NCBI GenBank assembly: GCA_016284305.1
Contig: JAEEON010000064.1
Coordinates: 1-64,000, forward strand
Direction: 5' to 3'
Length of the DNA: 64,000 nt
From: Bacteroidales bacterium
Lineage (GTDB): Bacteria; Bacteroidota; Bacteroidia; Bacteroidales; F082
Part shown: piece by piece, positions 8,155 to 16,144 of the stretch
Numbering within the stretch: position 1 is the first letter of the stretch
Layout: the number at the start of each line of letters is the position of its first letter
Notes under the pieces: model-generated
What the model was told of the DNA's origin: nothing
Databases searched by the model: none
What the model saw: only the letters and a program-made list of their open reading frames with translations
Position numbers and translations under genes: made by a program

Positions 8155-9843
8155 TCAGTATTTTGATAAAAATTCAAGCAAACTCACATCTTCACCAGTC
8201 AGATTCAACGATTTGCGCAAACGCTTTCGAGCGGTCTTCACACTTTCCACAGAAATGCCATTGATGGAAGCGATTTCCTTGATACTGAGGTTTGACTTGA
8301 TAAAAGCGCAGAGGCGAAGCTCATTTTGTGTTAGTTTTGGGTATTCTGACAGCAGCTTCTTATAGAAATCAGGATGAATTTGAACGAAATGCAAGTCAAA
8401 GTCTTTGCGCGCATCTTCATTAACGAGTGTTTTAAGACTCCGGATAATGTCGGGCAGCAGATCATTCTCGGCATGCTCCTCCATCTCAGTGAGTTTTTTT
8501 ATGGCATCATTCAAGATTTCATTGCTTTGTATCTTACTAATCGATTTGGAAGTGACTTCCCTATTGCGCAAATCCAACTCTTGCTTTAGCAGCAGCTCTT
8601 TCTGTCTTCTGTTTCGCACTAAAATGATCGTAATCATGATAGTGAAGAGTATAATCAACGCAGAAATGATTAAGATAAAGCCTTGACGTTGCTTGGTAAT
8701 GGCTTTTTCCGCCTCATATCGTTGTTCTATTTCCCTTGTTTCGTGATGATAGACATAGTCAAGGAACCTCTGTTGACCCTGTTGCGTCATCATAGAGTCC
8801 CGAGCAAAACTATATTCGGCCATGCACTTCAGGCTATTCTCAAGGTCCTGCATCTCACTCAATAAAATTGCCTTAAGCCTGATACAATTCAATTTTCGAT
8901 TAAGATCAGGGAGTCGTCCAGTGATGACAATAGCGGTGTCAATTAGAGTCAATGCCTGATCATAGTCACCTTGCACCAAGGCAATATATGCCGAGTTCTG
9001 AAAAATAACTGAACTCAAGACGGGATCGCTGCAGTGCTTTAACTCATTAAGGCACTCCTTGTAATATTTATCGGCCTGGTCAAAGTCATTTTTACCCAGA
9101 TAAGCCACACCGATAAAATGTTTCACGCACAAACTATCATAAAAGGAGACAGAATACTGCAAAGCAGTATCAGCGAAGAGCAATGCACTGTCGTAATCTT
9201 CTTTTTCGCAATAAATCGTTGCAAGATTCCTATAGGGGAGAGATTTTTTCAGTTTCAAGGACTCCCTATAAAGTCTTTCAGCCTCTAAACTATTACCTCC
9301 CTTATGGTAGAGATTCCCGAGATTATTAATGAGTTTTAGGTAGAGATCCGGATTTTTGTCGCCAGCCATTTCCAAACCTTTTTGAATGGCATCATAGCTG
9401 TCCGTCAGAATCTCCATTCCTGAATAACACGAACTTTGCGTCAAATAAACCTTTGTGGCAAGTCGAGTTGTTCGGTCCGACATTCTTAGCATTTCAATCC
9501 GAGCCAAAGCATTATTGATATGCAAGACTGCCTTTTCGTAATCTCTAAGATCCAGTGCGTAAACAGCTAAATAATAATCTGTTAGAGCAATATAATAATT
9601 GTCTTTTAAATCTTTAGACAATTGTGACAGTTCCTGGATATAGCCCTTGGCATCCTGCATCCTATCCATTTCTTGATAGAACATAATCGCTGCGTCCAAA
9701 GCTTCCGCACGAGCGAAATCCGCTCTCCTAAACTCTCTCAGTCGCCCCGCCAGCGAATCGGGCAAAGCCAAGGGTTCGTCAGCATCTTGAGCGATGACAT
9801 CAATGGAACATAAGAGCAGGAAAAGGAAAATTATTTTTCGCAT
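8155..9843 (-). CDS. Membrane-spanning TPR / LuxR-type HTH regulator, copy 2
   Basis: A 562-residue paralogue of the regulator at 3981-5678 with the same plan: signal peptide, periplasmic TPR array (about 40-350), a charged helix, one membrane segment (about 393-415, rich in Ile), the ELDLRNREVTSK linker and a C-terminal LuxR-like HTH containing LTQNELRLCAFIKSNLSIKE and SVESVKTARKRLRKSL. The recognition-helix region differs from copy 1 (GISVESVKTA against NVSIDSVKSS), in step with the different octamers in the two downstream promoters. The N-terminal 51 residues are identical to copy 1 and the following residue differs; after that identity drops sharply. The likely target is the T9SS gene at 5775-7979. 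The ligand is unknown. Confidence 0.85.
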   Translation of the reverse strand: MRKIIFLFLLLCSIDVIAQDADEPLALPDSLAGRLREFRRADFARAEALDAAIMFYQEMDRMQDAKGYIQELSQLSKDLKDNYYIALTDYYLAVYALDLRDYEKAVLHINNALARIEMLRMSDRTTRLATKVYLTQSSCYSGMEILTDSYDAIQKGLEMAGDKNPDLYLKLINNLGNLYHKGGNSLEAERLYRESLKLKKSLPYRNLATIYCEKEDYDSALLFADTALQYSVSFYDSLCVKHFIGVAYLGKNDFDQADKYYKECLNELKHCSDPVLSSVIFQNSAYIALVQGDYDQALTLIDTAIVITGRLPDLNRKLNCIRLKAILLSEMQDLENSLKCMAEYSFARDSMMTQQGQQRFLDYVYHHETREIEQRYEAEKAITKQRQGFILIISALIILFTIMITIILVRNRRQKELLLKQELDLRNREVTSKSISKIQSNEILNDAIKKLTEMEEHAENDLLPDIIRSLKTLVNEDARKDFDLHFVQIHPDFYKKLLSEYPKLTQNELRLCAFIKSNLSIKEIASINGISVESVKTARKRLRKSLNLTGEDVSLLEFLSKY

Positions 9844-9902
9844 TGTCGATGTTTTCTTCTTAGTCCATGCAAAGATATGATTTTTAACAAAAAAAGGCAG
9901 CT
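9676..9902 (-). repeat. 227-bp near-identical block, copy 2
   Basis: Partner of 5511-5737, same length and no gaps. It spans the 5' coding end, leader and -7 box (TATCTTTG, 9877-9870) of regulator copy 2 and stops inside the upstream terminator. Confidence 0.85.
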
Positions 9903-9915
9903 GATGCTGCCCTTT
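9889..9915 (-). terminator. Rho-independent terminator after the small secreted protein gene
   Basis: Minus-strand stem GGCAGC / GCTGCC with loop ATCA is followed by a T run. It lies 31 bases after the stop of the gene at 9946-10374 and abuts the promoter of regulator copy 2. Confidence 0.75.
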
Positions 9916-9945
9916 TTCAAAGTTGAACTGAAAACGCTTGGGTTC

Positions 9946-10374
9946 CTATTTTCTTTTTCCTCTAGATTTAAATCTGTCCAGCCGTGTATTCAGCTTCGTG
10001 AAGCGATTTTTCTGGTCCGGAGTCATCTCTTTGAGCAAATTATTGAGATTCCTTTTCAGATCGTACGCCTTACTCATGTAATAGTTAATATCGTTGGAAT
10101 TACCCATCTTGTCCTCATTGGACAACGTAATAATATCTTGGATGCATTCCTCATATTCATTAAGTTTGCGAGTGATATAGCCGTATGCTTGGGATTGTTG
10201 GTTAGGACTGGGTTGTTGGTCAAGATTAGTTTGTTGGGTGGCATTGGATCCTTGGGTTTGTTGAGGTTTAGGTTTATTCACGTTATTCACGCCCTTCACT
10301 CTTTGGGCATTTACAGTAATTGTAAAACCGCAGAACAGCAGAGCCATGACGGAAAAGATGAAGAGTTTTTTCAT
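9946..10374 (-). CDS. Small secreted protein, Gln/Asn/Pro-rich, function unknown
   Basis: A 142-residue protein. The start at 10374 is chosen because it opens a clear signal peptide (MKKLFIFSVMALLFCGFTITVNAQ); the longer open frame to 10467 would put 31 residues before it. After cleavage comes a low-complexity Gln/Asn/Pro linker (about 30-65), then a helical, charged segment (about 70-142) with LNEYEECIQDII and a basic tail FKSRGKRK. No domain was recognised. It could be a small periplasmic protein or adaptor. It lies just upstream of regulator copy 2 but is separated from it by a terminator, so shared regulation is not implied. Confidence 0.75.
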   Translation of the reverse strand: MKKLFIFSVMALLFCGFTITVNAQRVKGVNNVNKPKPQQTQGSNATQQTNLDQQPSPNQQSQAYGYITRKLNEYEECIQDIITLSNEDKMGNSNDINYYMSKAYDLKRNLNNLLKEMTPDQKNRFTKLNTRLDRFKSRGKRK

Positions 10375-10489
10375 AGTATGATCCCTAAATGTGTGTCGGG
10401 CGCAACTTTTGTTCATCAGTAATAAGAAATAATAATTCTTAAAATATTGCAACAATCGTGCCATCATTTCATTTATTTACCTCAAACCG

Positions 10490-11704
10490 TCAAACCGTCA
10501 GACATTCATCCAACGCCTCAGTCAAAGCTTTTTCATCCATGTGCTGACCAATGAAAACAAGCTTTTGCATGCGGTCGCCATAGGTCTCATCCCAATCACG
10601 ACGCAGGCCTTCATCTCGGGCCATCATCTCGCGAAGATCCCTTTCAGGCATGGTGGCAAACCAGGCACCAGCATTGCGGAGCTGCACCTGCTTGCCTGCC
10701 TGCTCGAAGATGTAACAAACCTCATCTTCATTCTTGAACCAGCAGATTCCTTTGGCACGAATCACATTGCGAGGCATCTTGCGAGCCACAAACTCATCGA
10801 AACGAGCCAAGTTGAAAGGCTGACGGCGGAAATAGACAAAGGTGCCGATACCATATTCCTCCGCCTCGCCTTCCTCATGGTCATGATGGTGGTGGTGATG
10901 ATGTCCTTCGTGATCGTGTTCTTCATCGTGGTCATCATCATCGTCGTCATCGTGATGATCTTCAAGCTCATTGTGACCCTCCACCTCACGGATCCACGTG
11001 GCGGAAGTAGCCACATCATCGAAATCGAACATTCTGGTATTCAAAATCTTGTCAAGATCAATGTCACAATAGTCACACTCGATGATTTCGGCCTTGGGCT
11101 GCAATGCACGGATAATCTGTTTGATTCGACCACGTTCGGAGTCGGTGACCTCTGAAGCTTTGTTCAACAGGATGACATTGCAAAACTCAATTTGTTGGAT
11201 AACAAGGCTCTCCAAGTCGTCTTCCTGAAGGGTCTTCCCCACCAGGTTCTCACCGCAAGCGAACTCATCCTGTAAACGCAAAGCATCCACCACTGTGACG
11301 ATGCAATCGAGACGGGCTAAACCATCTTTATAAAACTCATAGCCCATCCTAGGATAGGTACAGAGGGTCTGTGCTATCGGCTCCGGCTCACAGATGCCAC
11401 TGGCTTCGATGACGATGTAGTCGAATTTCCGCATGGAAGTCAATTCACTCAGCTGTTTCACGAGGTCCATCTTCAACGTACAGCAGATGCAGCCGTTTTG
11501 GAGCGCCATCAGACTGTCGTCACCTTGACCGACGACACCGCCTTTTTCGATGAGATCAGCGTCGATGTTGACCTCGCCAAGGTCATTGACGATGACTGCG
11601 AATTTGATGCCTTTACGATTATTCAGGATTCTATTGACCAAAGTGGTCTTGCCGCTACCAAGATAACCGGTGAGCAGCAAAGTGGGTATTTGAGGTACTG
11701 CCAT
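10490..11704 (-). CDS. CobW/COG0523-family G3E GTPase (metallochaperone type)
   Basis: A 404-residue GTPase of the CobW family, whose members deliver or sense metals such as zinc or cobalt. It shows a Walker A motif GYLGSGKTT (about 12-20), the family metal-binding motif in GCICCTLK (about 69-76), a VVDALRL segment and NKASEV as the NKxD-like region. Between the GTPase and the C-terminal CobW_C domain is an Asp/His-rich stretch with a run of seven His, a likely metal-binding loop. The start at 11704 begins directly with the GTPase domain; upstream in-frame residues look non-coding. It is divergent from the SprT-like gene, and a TACTTTTG box sits 25 bases before its start. No Zur-like operator was recognised, so the metal stays open. 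Confidence 0.9.
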   Translation of the reverse strand: MAVPQIPTLLLTGYLGSGKTTLVNRILNNRKGIKFAVIVNDLGEVNIDADLIEKGGVVGQGDDSLMALQNGCICCTLKMDLVKQLSELTSMRKFDYIVIEASGICEPEPIAQTLCTYPRMGYEFYKDGLARLDCIVTVVDALRLQDEFACGENLVGKTLQEDDLESLVIQQIEFCNVILLNKASEVTDSERGRIKQIIRALQPKAEIIECDYCDIDLDKILNTRMFDFDDVATSATWIREVEGHNELEDHHDDDDDDDHDEEHDHEGHHHHHHHDHEEGEAEEYGIGTFVYFRRQPFNLARFDEFVARKMPRNVIRAKGICWFKNEDEVCYIFEQAGKQVQLRNAGAWFATMPERDLREMMARDEGLRRDWDETYGDRMQKLVFIGQHMDEKALTEALDECLTV

Positions 11705-11729
11705 TGTTTTCGTTTTTGAGATTGGAGCG

Positions 11730-11789
11730 CAAAAGTAATTAAAAATTGAAAAGTGAAAGGTGAAAATTGAAAGGTGTTGTTTATTTTTG
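11730..11789. promoter_or_regulatory. Divergent promoters for the CobW GTPase and the SprT-like gene
   Basis: Leftward: TACTTTTG on the minus strand (11737-11730). Rightward: TATTTTTG (11782-11789), ending only four bases before the SprT-like ATG, so that transcript may be leaderless. Between them is a degenerate heptamer run of TGAAAGG and TGAAAAT units. Confidence 0.6.
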
Positions 11790-11793
11790 CAGT

Positions 11794-12417
11794 ATGAACG
11801 ACAAAGAGCTTCAGATTTTGCGACATTATTTCCCTGCCGCTGCCGTCCCAATGGTAGTTGAGGCTTATATGCAGTCGCGGTTTCAGCTGAAGTTCAAACG
11901 GCCAAGGGCATCCAAGCTGGGCGACTTCAGGCCACCGCATGGCGACCACGGCATCTGTTGCATCACCTTAAATTTGGACCTCAACCCTTATCAGATGTTG
12001 GTCACCTTCGTCCACGAGCTTGCCCACTACACCGTTTATATGAGCCATCCCCAAAAACGCATGGAACCCCATGGTGACGAATGGAGGCAGGCGTTTGCCA
12101 GGTTGCTTCTCCCCTACCTGAAGCCCGAGATTTTCCCTGAAGATGTCATCGAAGCTCTGCAGCACCATCTCCGACACATCAAGGCGAGTTCCACGGCAGA
12201 CCAGAACCTCGCCAAGGTGATGAAACGCTATGATTCCAACCCCACAAACGAATCCGCAGTCACTGTAGAAGACCTCTCCGAAGGTACAATCTTTCAGCTT
12301 GCCAATGGCATGACCTTCAGGAAAGGCCCTAAGCGTCGCACTCGTTATCAATGTGAATGCTTGGACAATGGCCGGACTTATACTGTCAGCGGCATGGCCG
12401 AGGTCAAAAGTCGCTGA
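11794..12417 (+). CDS. SprT-like zinc metalloprotease-fold protein
   Basis: A 207-residue protein with the SprT-family zinc site HELAH (about residues 75-79), followed about 17 residues later by HGDEW, whose His is the expected third ligand. The region before it (ITLNLDLNPYQMLVTFVHEL) matches the usual SprT strand and helix. The C-terminal part contains a beta-rich segment resembling a zinc-ribbon remnant (YQCECLDNGRTYTV), but a complete four-Cys ribbon is not visible. Start 11794 is favoured because TATTTTTG ends four bases upstream. The final codons and the stop lie inside a palindromic repeat related to the cluster at 13083-13686. The substrate is unknown; eukaryotic relatives (Spartan) cleave DNA-protein crosslinks. 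Confidence 0.8.
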   Translation: MNDKELQILRHYFPAAAVPMVVEAYMQSRFQLKFKRPRASKLGDFRPPHGDHGICCITLNLDLNPYQMLVTFVHELAHYTVYMSHPQKRMEPHGDEWRQAFARLLLPYLKPEIFPEDVIEALQHHLRHIKASSTADQNLAKVMKRYDSNPTNESAVTVEDLSEGTIFQLANGMTFRKGPKRRTRYQCECLDNGRTYTVSGMAEVKSR

Positions 12418-12432
12418 AGGCGTCACCCACAC
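12409..12432. repeat. Palindromic repeat fragment overlapping the SprT-like stop codon
   Basis: GTCGCTGAAGGCGTCACCCAC here is nearly the same as GACGCTGAAGGCGTCACCCAC at 13630-13650. The TGA stop of the SprT-like gene is part of this unit. Confidence 0.6.
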
Positions 12433-12510
12433 TGATCACCCTCGGGACGCGATCTCAACAAGCACCTATGGGCCGCAGCCCAAATAATCACTTACTCAGC
12501 AGAAACCCTA

Positions 12511-12954
12511 TCATACATAGGTCTCATCAAATTCCACACCTCCCTCTCTCAGCTGGGATATCAACTCATCACGGACAGATTTCCGACGATGGTGATTCTT
12601 TTGGTTGATGATATAGTTCGTAACAGTCTTTCGTTGTGATTCAGCATAAGAAAGAGCACAATAACCCCGCTCCCATTTCACAAAACTTGGGAACAAGTCT
12701 CGATTTGCCTTAATATAATTATGAGTGGCAATCTTCAAGTCATGAACGAATGCAGCCACAGAGATAAAAGGAGGTATAGAAACAAACATGTGAATATGGT
12801 CAGGCATGCCATTAATACGATAGAGTAAACACTGGTGGTTTTTACAGAAGCCATGGATAAACCTATAAAGGTTCTTCTCATGTGCCTCAACAATGGGCGC
12901 TGTCCCTTGATGAGTACGAAGGACAATGTGATAGAGTAGTTTTGTATATGCCAT
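12511..12954 (-). CDS. REP-associated IS200-like tyrosine transposase (RAYT), Y1 HUH
   Basis: A 147-residue single-domain Y1 transposase. It contains the HUH motif as DHIHMF (about residues 52-57) and the catalytic Tyr in NYIINQKNHH (about 112-121). Length and motifs fit the IS200/IS605-like RAYT group, which nick and join single-stranded DNA at hairpins. No second orf (TnpB) is present. The 3' side is AT-rich and leads into a large palindromic cluster at 13083-13686; a fragment of the same repeat lies on the other side at 12409-12432. This suggests that the gene and the repeats are functionally linked, as in other RAYT/REP pairs. Confidence 0.9.
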   Translation of the reverse strand: MAYTKLLYHIVLRTHQGTAPIVEAHEKNLYRFIHGFCKNHQCLLYRINGMPDHIHMFVSIPPFISVAAFVHDLKIATHNYIKANRDLFPSFVKWERGYCALSYAESQRKTVTNYIINQKNHHRRKSVRDELISQLREGGVEFDETYV

Positions 12955-13082
12955 ATGGAAACAATAATAAAATTAGGCTACAAAAATAATATTAATATTT
13001 ATACATTATTATATTATTACAAAATATTTATTACAAAAATTATATACTACATACCACAATCATCAGAACACTATTAGCGAGC
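12955..13082. other. AT-rich gap upstream of the RAYT gene
   Basis: An A/T-dominated stretch with many TAATATT-like tracts. It probably holds the transposase promoter; no gene is supported. Confidence 0.4.
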
Positions 13083-13686
13083 CTCTACTACCACAGTCAC
13101 ACCAGTCACATGGAGGCATCCTACCAGGGCACTCTCTCCTACTCATGGGGCACCCTCCAGGGTGCTCTACTCCTCTCTCTCACCCTCTCGCATCACCCGC
13201 AGGTCCTACGGATTCTGCGGTTACTGTAGGGAGACCGCTTTGCGGTCTTGTCTCTACCGGCAGACCTCATAGTTGGCGGCATCCTATCTCTCACTCATCT
13301 CCTGTGACGCAGAAGGCGTCACCCACCAGTAACCTAGGGTACGAGCGCAGCGAGCACCCCAGGAGTCGACGAGAACAGCAGCACACACGGAAGCACCCAC
13401 AGAGAGCTCCTACTACCACAGTCATACCAGTCACACGGAGGCATCCTACCAGGGCACTCTCTCCTACTCATGGGGCACCCCTCCAGGGTGCTCTCCACCT
13501 CTCTCACTCTCTCCCATCACCCGCAGGTCCTGCGGACACTGCGGTTACTATTGGGAGACCGCTTTGCGGTCTTGTCTCTACCGGCAGACCTCACAGCTGG
13601 CGGCATCCTATCTCTCACTCATCACCTATGACGCTGAAGGCGTCACCCACCAGTAACCTAGGGTACGAGCGCAGCGAGCACCCTAG
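13083..13686. repeat. Two-copy composite palindromic repeat cluster (REP-like)
   Basis: Two units of about 280 bases, 13083-13366 and 13406-13686, are highly similar and lie in direct orientation with a period near 323 bases. Each contains the same series of hairpins: CACC(C)TCCAGGGTG, CCGCAGGTCC(T)GCGG, GAGACCGC-TTT-GCGGTCTTGTCTC (written in parts), GACGC-GAA-GGCGTC type, and GGGT...ACCC around GAGCGCAGCGAGC. The frame through it is open, but its content is dictated by the repeats and I do not call a gene. It lies beside a RAYT gene, its probable mobiliser. Confidence 0.8.
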
Positions 13687-13730
13687 GAAAAAACCCCAGA
13701 CAAAACCTCATCAGTATCACAAAATCTCCG

Positions 13731-13738
13731 TATCTTTG
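13731..13738 (+). promoter_or_regulatory. -7 box (TATCTTTG) of the UvrD/PcrA-like helicase gene
   Basis: A consensus TAnnTTTG box 22 bases before the ATG. It sits just outside the palindromic cluster, so the repeats may supply upstream DNA for this promoter. Confidence 0.6.
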
Positions 13739-13760
13739 CGGCTAAATTGTCGTCCCCGAT

Positions 13761-16061
13761 ATGTCCAACATCCTCGATCAACTCAACGCTCCACAACGTG
13801 AAGCTGTAACCACCATCAACGGCCCAGTGATGGTCATCGCCGGTGCCGGCTCAGGCAAGACCCGTGCACTCACCTATCGTATCGCTTACATGATCTCCGA
13901 GGGAGTAGATCCTTTCTCCATCATGGCGCTCACCTTTACCAACAAGGCTGCTCGCGAGATGAAGGAACGTATCATCAAACTCATCAACGCCAATGACGCC
14001 CGCAACGTGTGGATGGGCACCTTCCATTCCATCTTTGCACGCATCCTTCGCATCGAAGCCCAATACATCGGCTTCACATCTACCTTCACGATCTACGACA
14101 CCGACGACTCCAAGTCGCTCATCAACCAGATACTCAAGGAGATGCAACTCGACACCAAGGTCTATCCCGCCAAGACGGTGCTCGCCCGCATTTCCGCCGC
14201 CAAGTCGAGCCTCTATTCACCTGAAGACTATGCCAACGACGCCGAGATCCAGGAGACCGACCAAAAAGCAAAGAAACCGCTCATTGCACAGATCTTCCAA
14301 GTCTATAACGACCGACTCCACCGTGCCAACGCCATGGACTTCGACGACATCCTATATTACACCAACGTCCTTCTTCGCGACAACCCCAACATCCTCTATA
14401 AATACCAAAACCACTTCAAATATATCCTCGTTGACGAGTATCAGGACACCAACTTCGCCCAATATCTCATCGTCCGTCGTCTCGCTGCCCTCTTCGAGAA
14501 CCTTTGCGTGGTGGGTGACGACGCCCAGTCCATCTATGGTTTCCGCGGAGCCAACATACAGAACATCCTCAACTTCAAGAACGACTACCCCGACTACAAA
14601 CTCATCAGGTTGGAACAAAACTACCGATCCACCAAGACGATCGTCGAGGCCTCGAACAACATCATTGCACACAACAAGGACCAGATCAAGAAACGGGTTT
14701 GGAGCGACAACGAGCAAGGCGAGCTAATCACCCTGCTCCATGCTGCCACCGACTCCGAGGAAGGCGTCATGGTAGCCAACTCCATCTTCCATTACAAGAT
14801 GTCGAGACAACTCAAAAACAAAGACTTCGCCATCCTCTACCGCACCAATGCCCAAAGCCGATCCATGGAAGCTGCGCTTCGCAAACAGAATATCCCCTAC
14901 AAGATTTATGGCGGACTCTCTTTTTATGATCGCAAGGAAATCAAAGACCTGTTGGCATACTTCCGTGTAGTCATCAACCCTGAGGACGAGCAGTCGCTAC
15001 TGAGGATCATCAACTACCCTGCCCGAGGCATCGGCGAGAAGACCATCGAACGAATGATGGTATTTGCCAACGAGCGAAAGACCTCCATCTGGCAGTGCAT
15101 CTCCAACGACCAGTATCCCCAAGACTTCAACATGGGCACCATCAACCGTGTGCGCGACTTTGTGGTGCTAATCAAGAGCTTCCAAAGCCTACAAGGCAAA
15201 ATGAACGCCTTCGAACTCGCCAAACACATCACTAACAGCATCGGAATCATCAAGTTACTCAAAGAGGAGGACACACCGGAAAGCATCAGCCGAGTAGAAA
15301 ACATCGAGGAGTTGCTCAACGCCATCATGGAGTTCTCTGACCAACAGGTTGACGAGACCACTGGCGAGGCCGCTCAAGTTGACTTGGTGCGATTCATGGA
15401 AGACGTGGCCTTGCTCACCGACAATGAGATGAAGAAAGACGACAAAGAGGAAGACTGCGTGAGCATGATGACCATCCACTCCGCCAAAGGTCTGGAATTC
15501 CCTTACGTTTATGTGGTAGGCATGGAGGAGAACCTCTTCCCAGGGATTCTGAGTCTCAGCACACGAGAGGAACTGGAAGAGGAACGAAGGCTATTTTATG
15601 TGGCTGTCACCCGCGCCATGACCAAGCTTACGCTAAGCTGCGCCGAGACCCGTTACCGCTACGGCAACCTCACCCTCAGCGAACCATCGCGTTTCATCGA
15701 GGAAATCGACGACAAACTCATCGACCGACCTCGAAAAGCCAACTTCCATGGCACCTCCTCATTCGACAACGAGCGACGGTCATGGGGCCGCTCACCTTTT
15801 GGAAGCGGATTCAAGAAAGCCTCCGAGACTCCTTCACGCCAACCAGCAGCCCAACCCACTGCCAGCGCCCCAGGAGCTCCGTTTGAAGCATCTAACTCTG
15901 ACCTGCTCCAAGAAGGCATGAGAGTGCTGCACCAGAAGTTCGGGGAAGGCACCATAATCTCTCTCGACGGAGCAGGCGCCAACAAAAAAGCCACGGTCCA
16001 TTTTGACAGCTCAGGAACAAAACAACTCATGCTCAAATTCGCAAAATTAAAAATCGTCTGA
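13761..16061 (+). CDS. pcrA: UvrD/PcrA-type superfamily 1A DNA helicase
   Basis: A 766-residue ATP-dependent 3'-5' helicase acting in nucleotide excision and replication repair. SF1A motifs are present in order: Q motif LNAPQREAV, Walker A AGAGSGKT (27-34), TFTNKAA, motif II VDEYQDTN, motif III GDDAQSIYGFRGA, motif IV LEQNYRST, motif V TIHSAKGLEF and motif VI FYVAVTRAM. The C-terminal 60 residues form the PcrA tail with HQKFGEGTI and LMLKFAKLKIV, which in this family binds RNA polymerase. The length matches PcrA. It stands alone between a repeat cluster and a separate T9SS operon. Confidence 0.95.
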   Translation: MSNILDQLNAPQREAVTTINGPVMVIAGAGSGKTRALTYRIAYMISEGVDPFSIMALTFTNKAAREMKERIIKLINANDARNVWMGTFHSIFARILRIEAQYIGFTSTFTIYDTDDSKSLINQILKEMQLDTKVYPAKTVLARISAAKSSLYSPEDYANDAEIQETDQKAKKPLIAQIFQVYNDRLHRANAMDFDDILYYTNVLLRDNPNILYKYQNHFKYILVDEYQDTNFAQYLIVRRLAALFENLCVVGDDAQSIYGFRGANIQNILNFKNDYPDYKLIRLEQNYRSTKTIVEASNNIIAHNKDQIKKRVWSDNEQGELITLLHAATDSEEGVMVANSIFHYKMSRQLKNKDFAILYRTNAQSRSMEAALRKQNIPYKIYGGLSFYDRKEIKDLLAYFRVVINPEDEQSLLRIINYPARGIGEKTIERMMVFANERKTSIWQCISNDQYPQDFNMGTINRVRDFVVLIKSFQSLQGKMNAFELAKHITNSIGIIKLLKEEDTPESISRVENIEELLNAIMEFSDQQVDETTGEAAQVDLVRFMEDVALLTDNEMKKDDKEEDCVSMMTIHSAKGLEFPYVYVVGMEENLFPGILSLSTREELEEERRLFYVAVTRAMTKLTLSCAETRYRYGNLTLSEPSRFIEEIDDKLIDRPRKANFHGTSSFDNERRSWGRSPFGSGFKKASETPSRQPAAQPTASAPGAPFEASNSDLLQEGMRVLHQKFGEGTIISLDGAGANKKATVHFDSSGTKQLMLKFAKLKIV

Positions 16062-16100
16062 ATATTTTGCGCTTTTTGCTTTTTTTATCGAAAAAAAATG

Positions 16101-16108
16101 TAATTTTG
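16101..16108 (+). promoter_or_regulatory. -7 box (TAATTTTG) before the T9SS-DUF4290-murA operon
   Basis: TAATTTTG lies 36 bases before the ATG, with a TTTG at 16075-16078 as a possible -33 element (22-base gap, slightly long). Confidence 0.55.
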
Positions 16109-16144
16109 AATCGTTTTTTTACTAGATAATTAAAATATTAAAAT

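Noticed and set aside
13083-13686. Possible CRISPR array
   Set aside because: Only two long units with internal hairpins, no regular 20-40 base repeat with variable spacers and no cas gene.
13145-13801. A 218-residue open frame on the plus strand through the repeat cluster
   Set aside because: Its protein is two copies of a Pro/Ser/His-rich string dictated by the DNA repeats, it runs into the start of the helicase gene, and no ribosome binding site or domain supports it.
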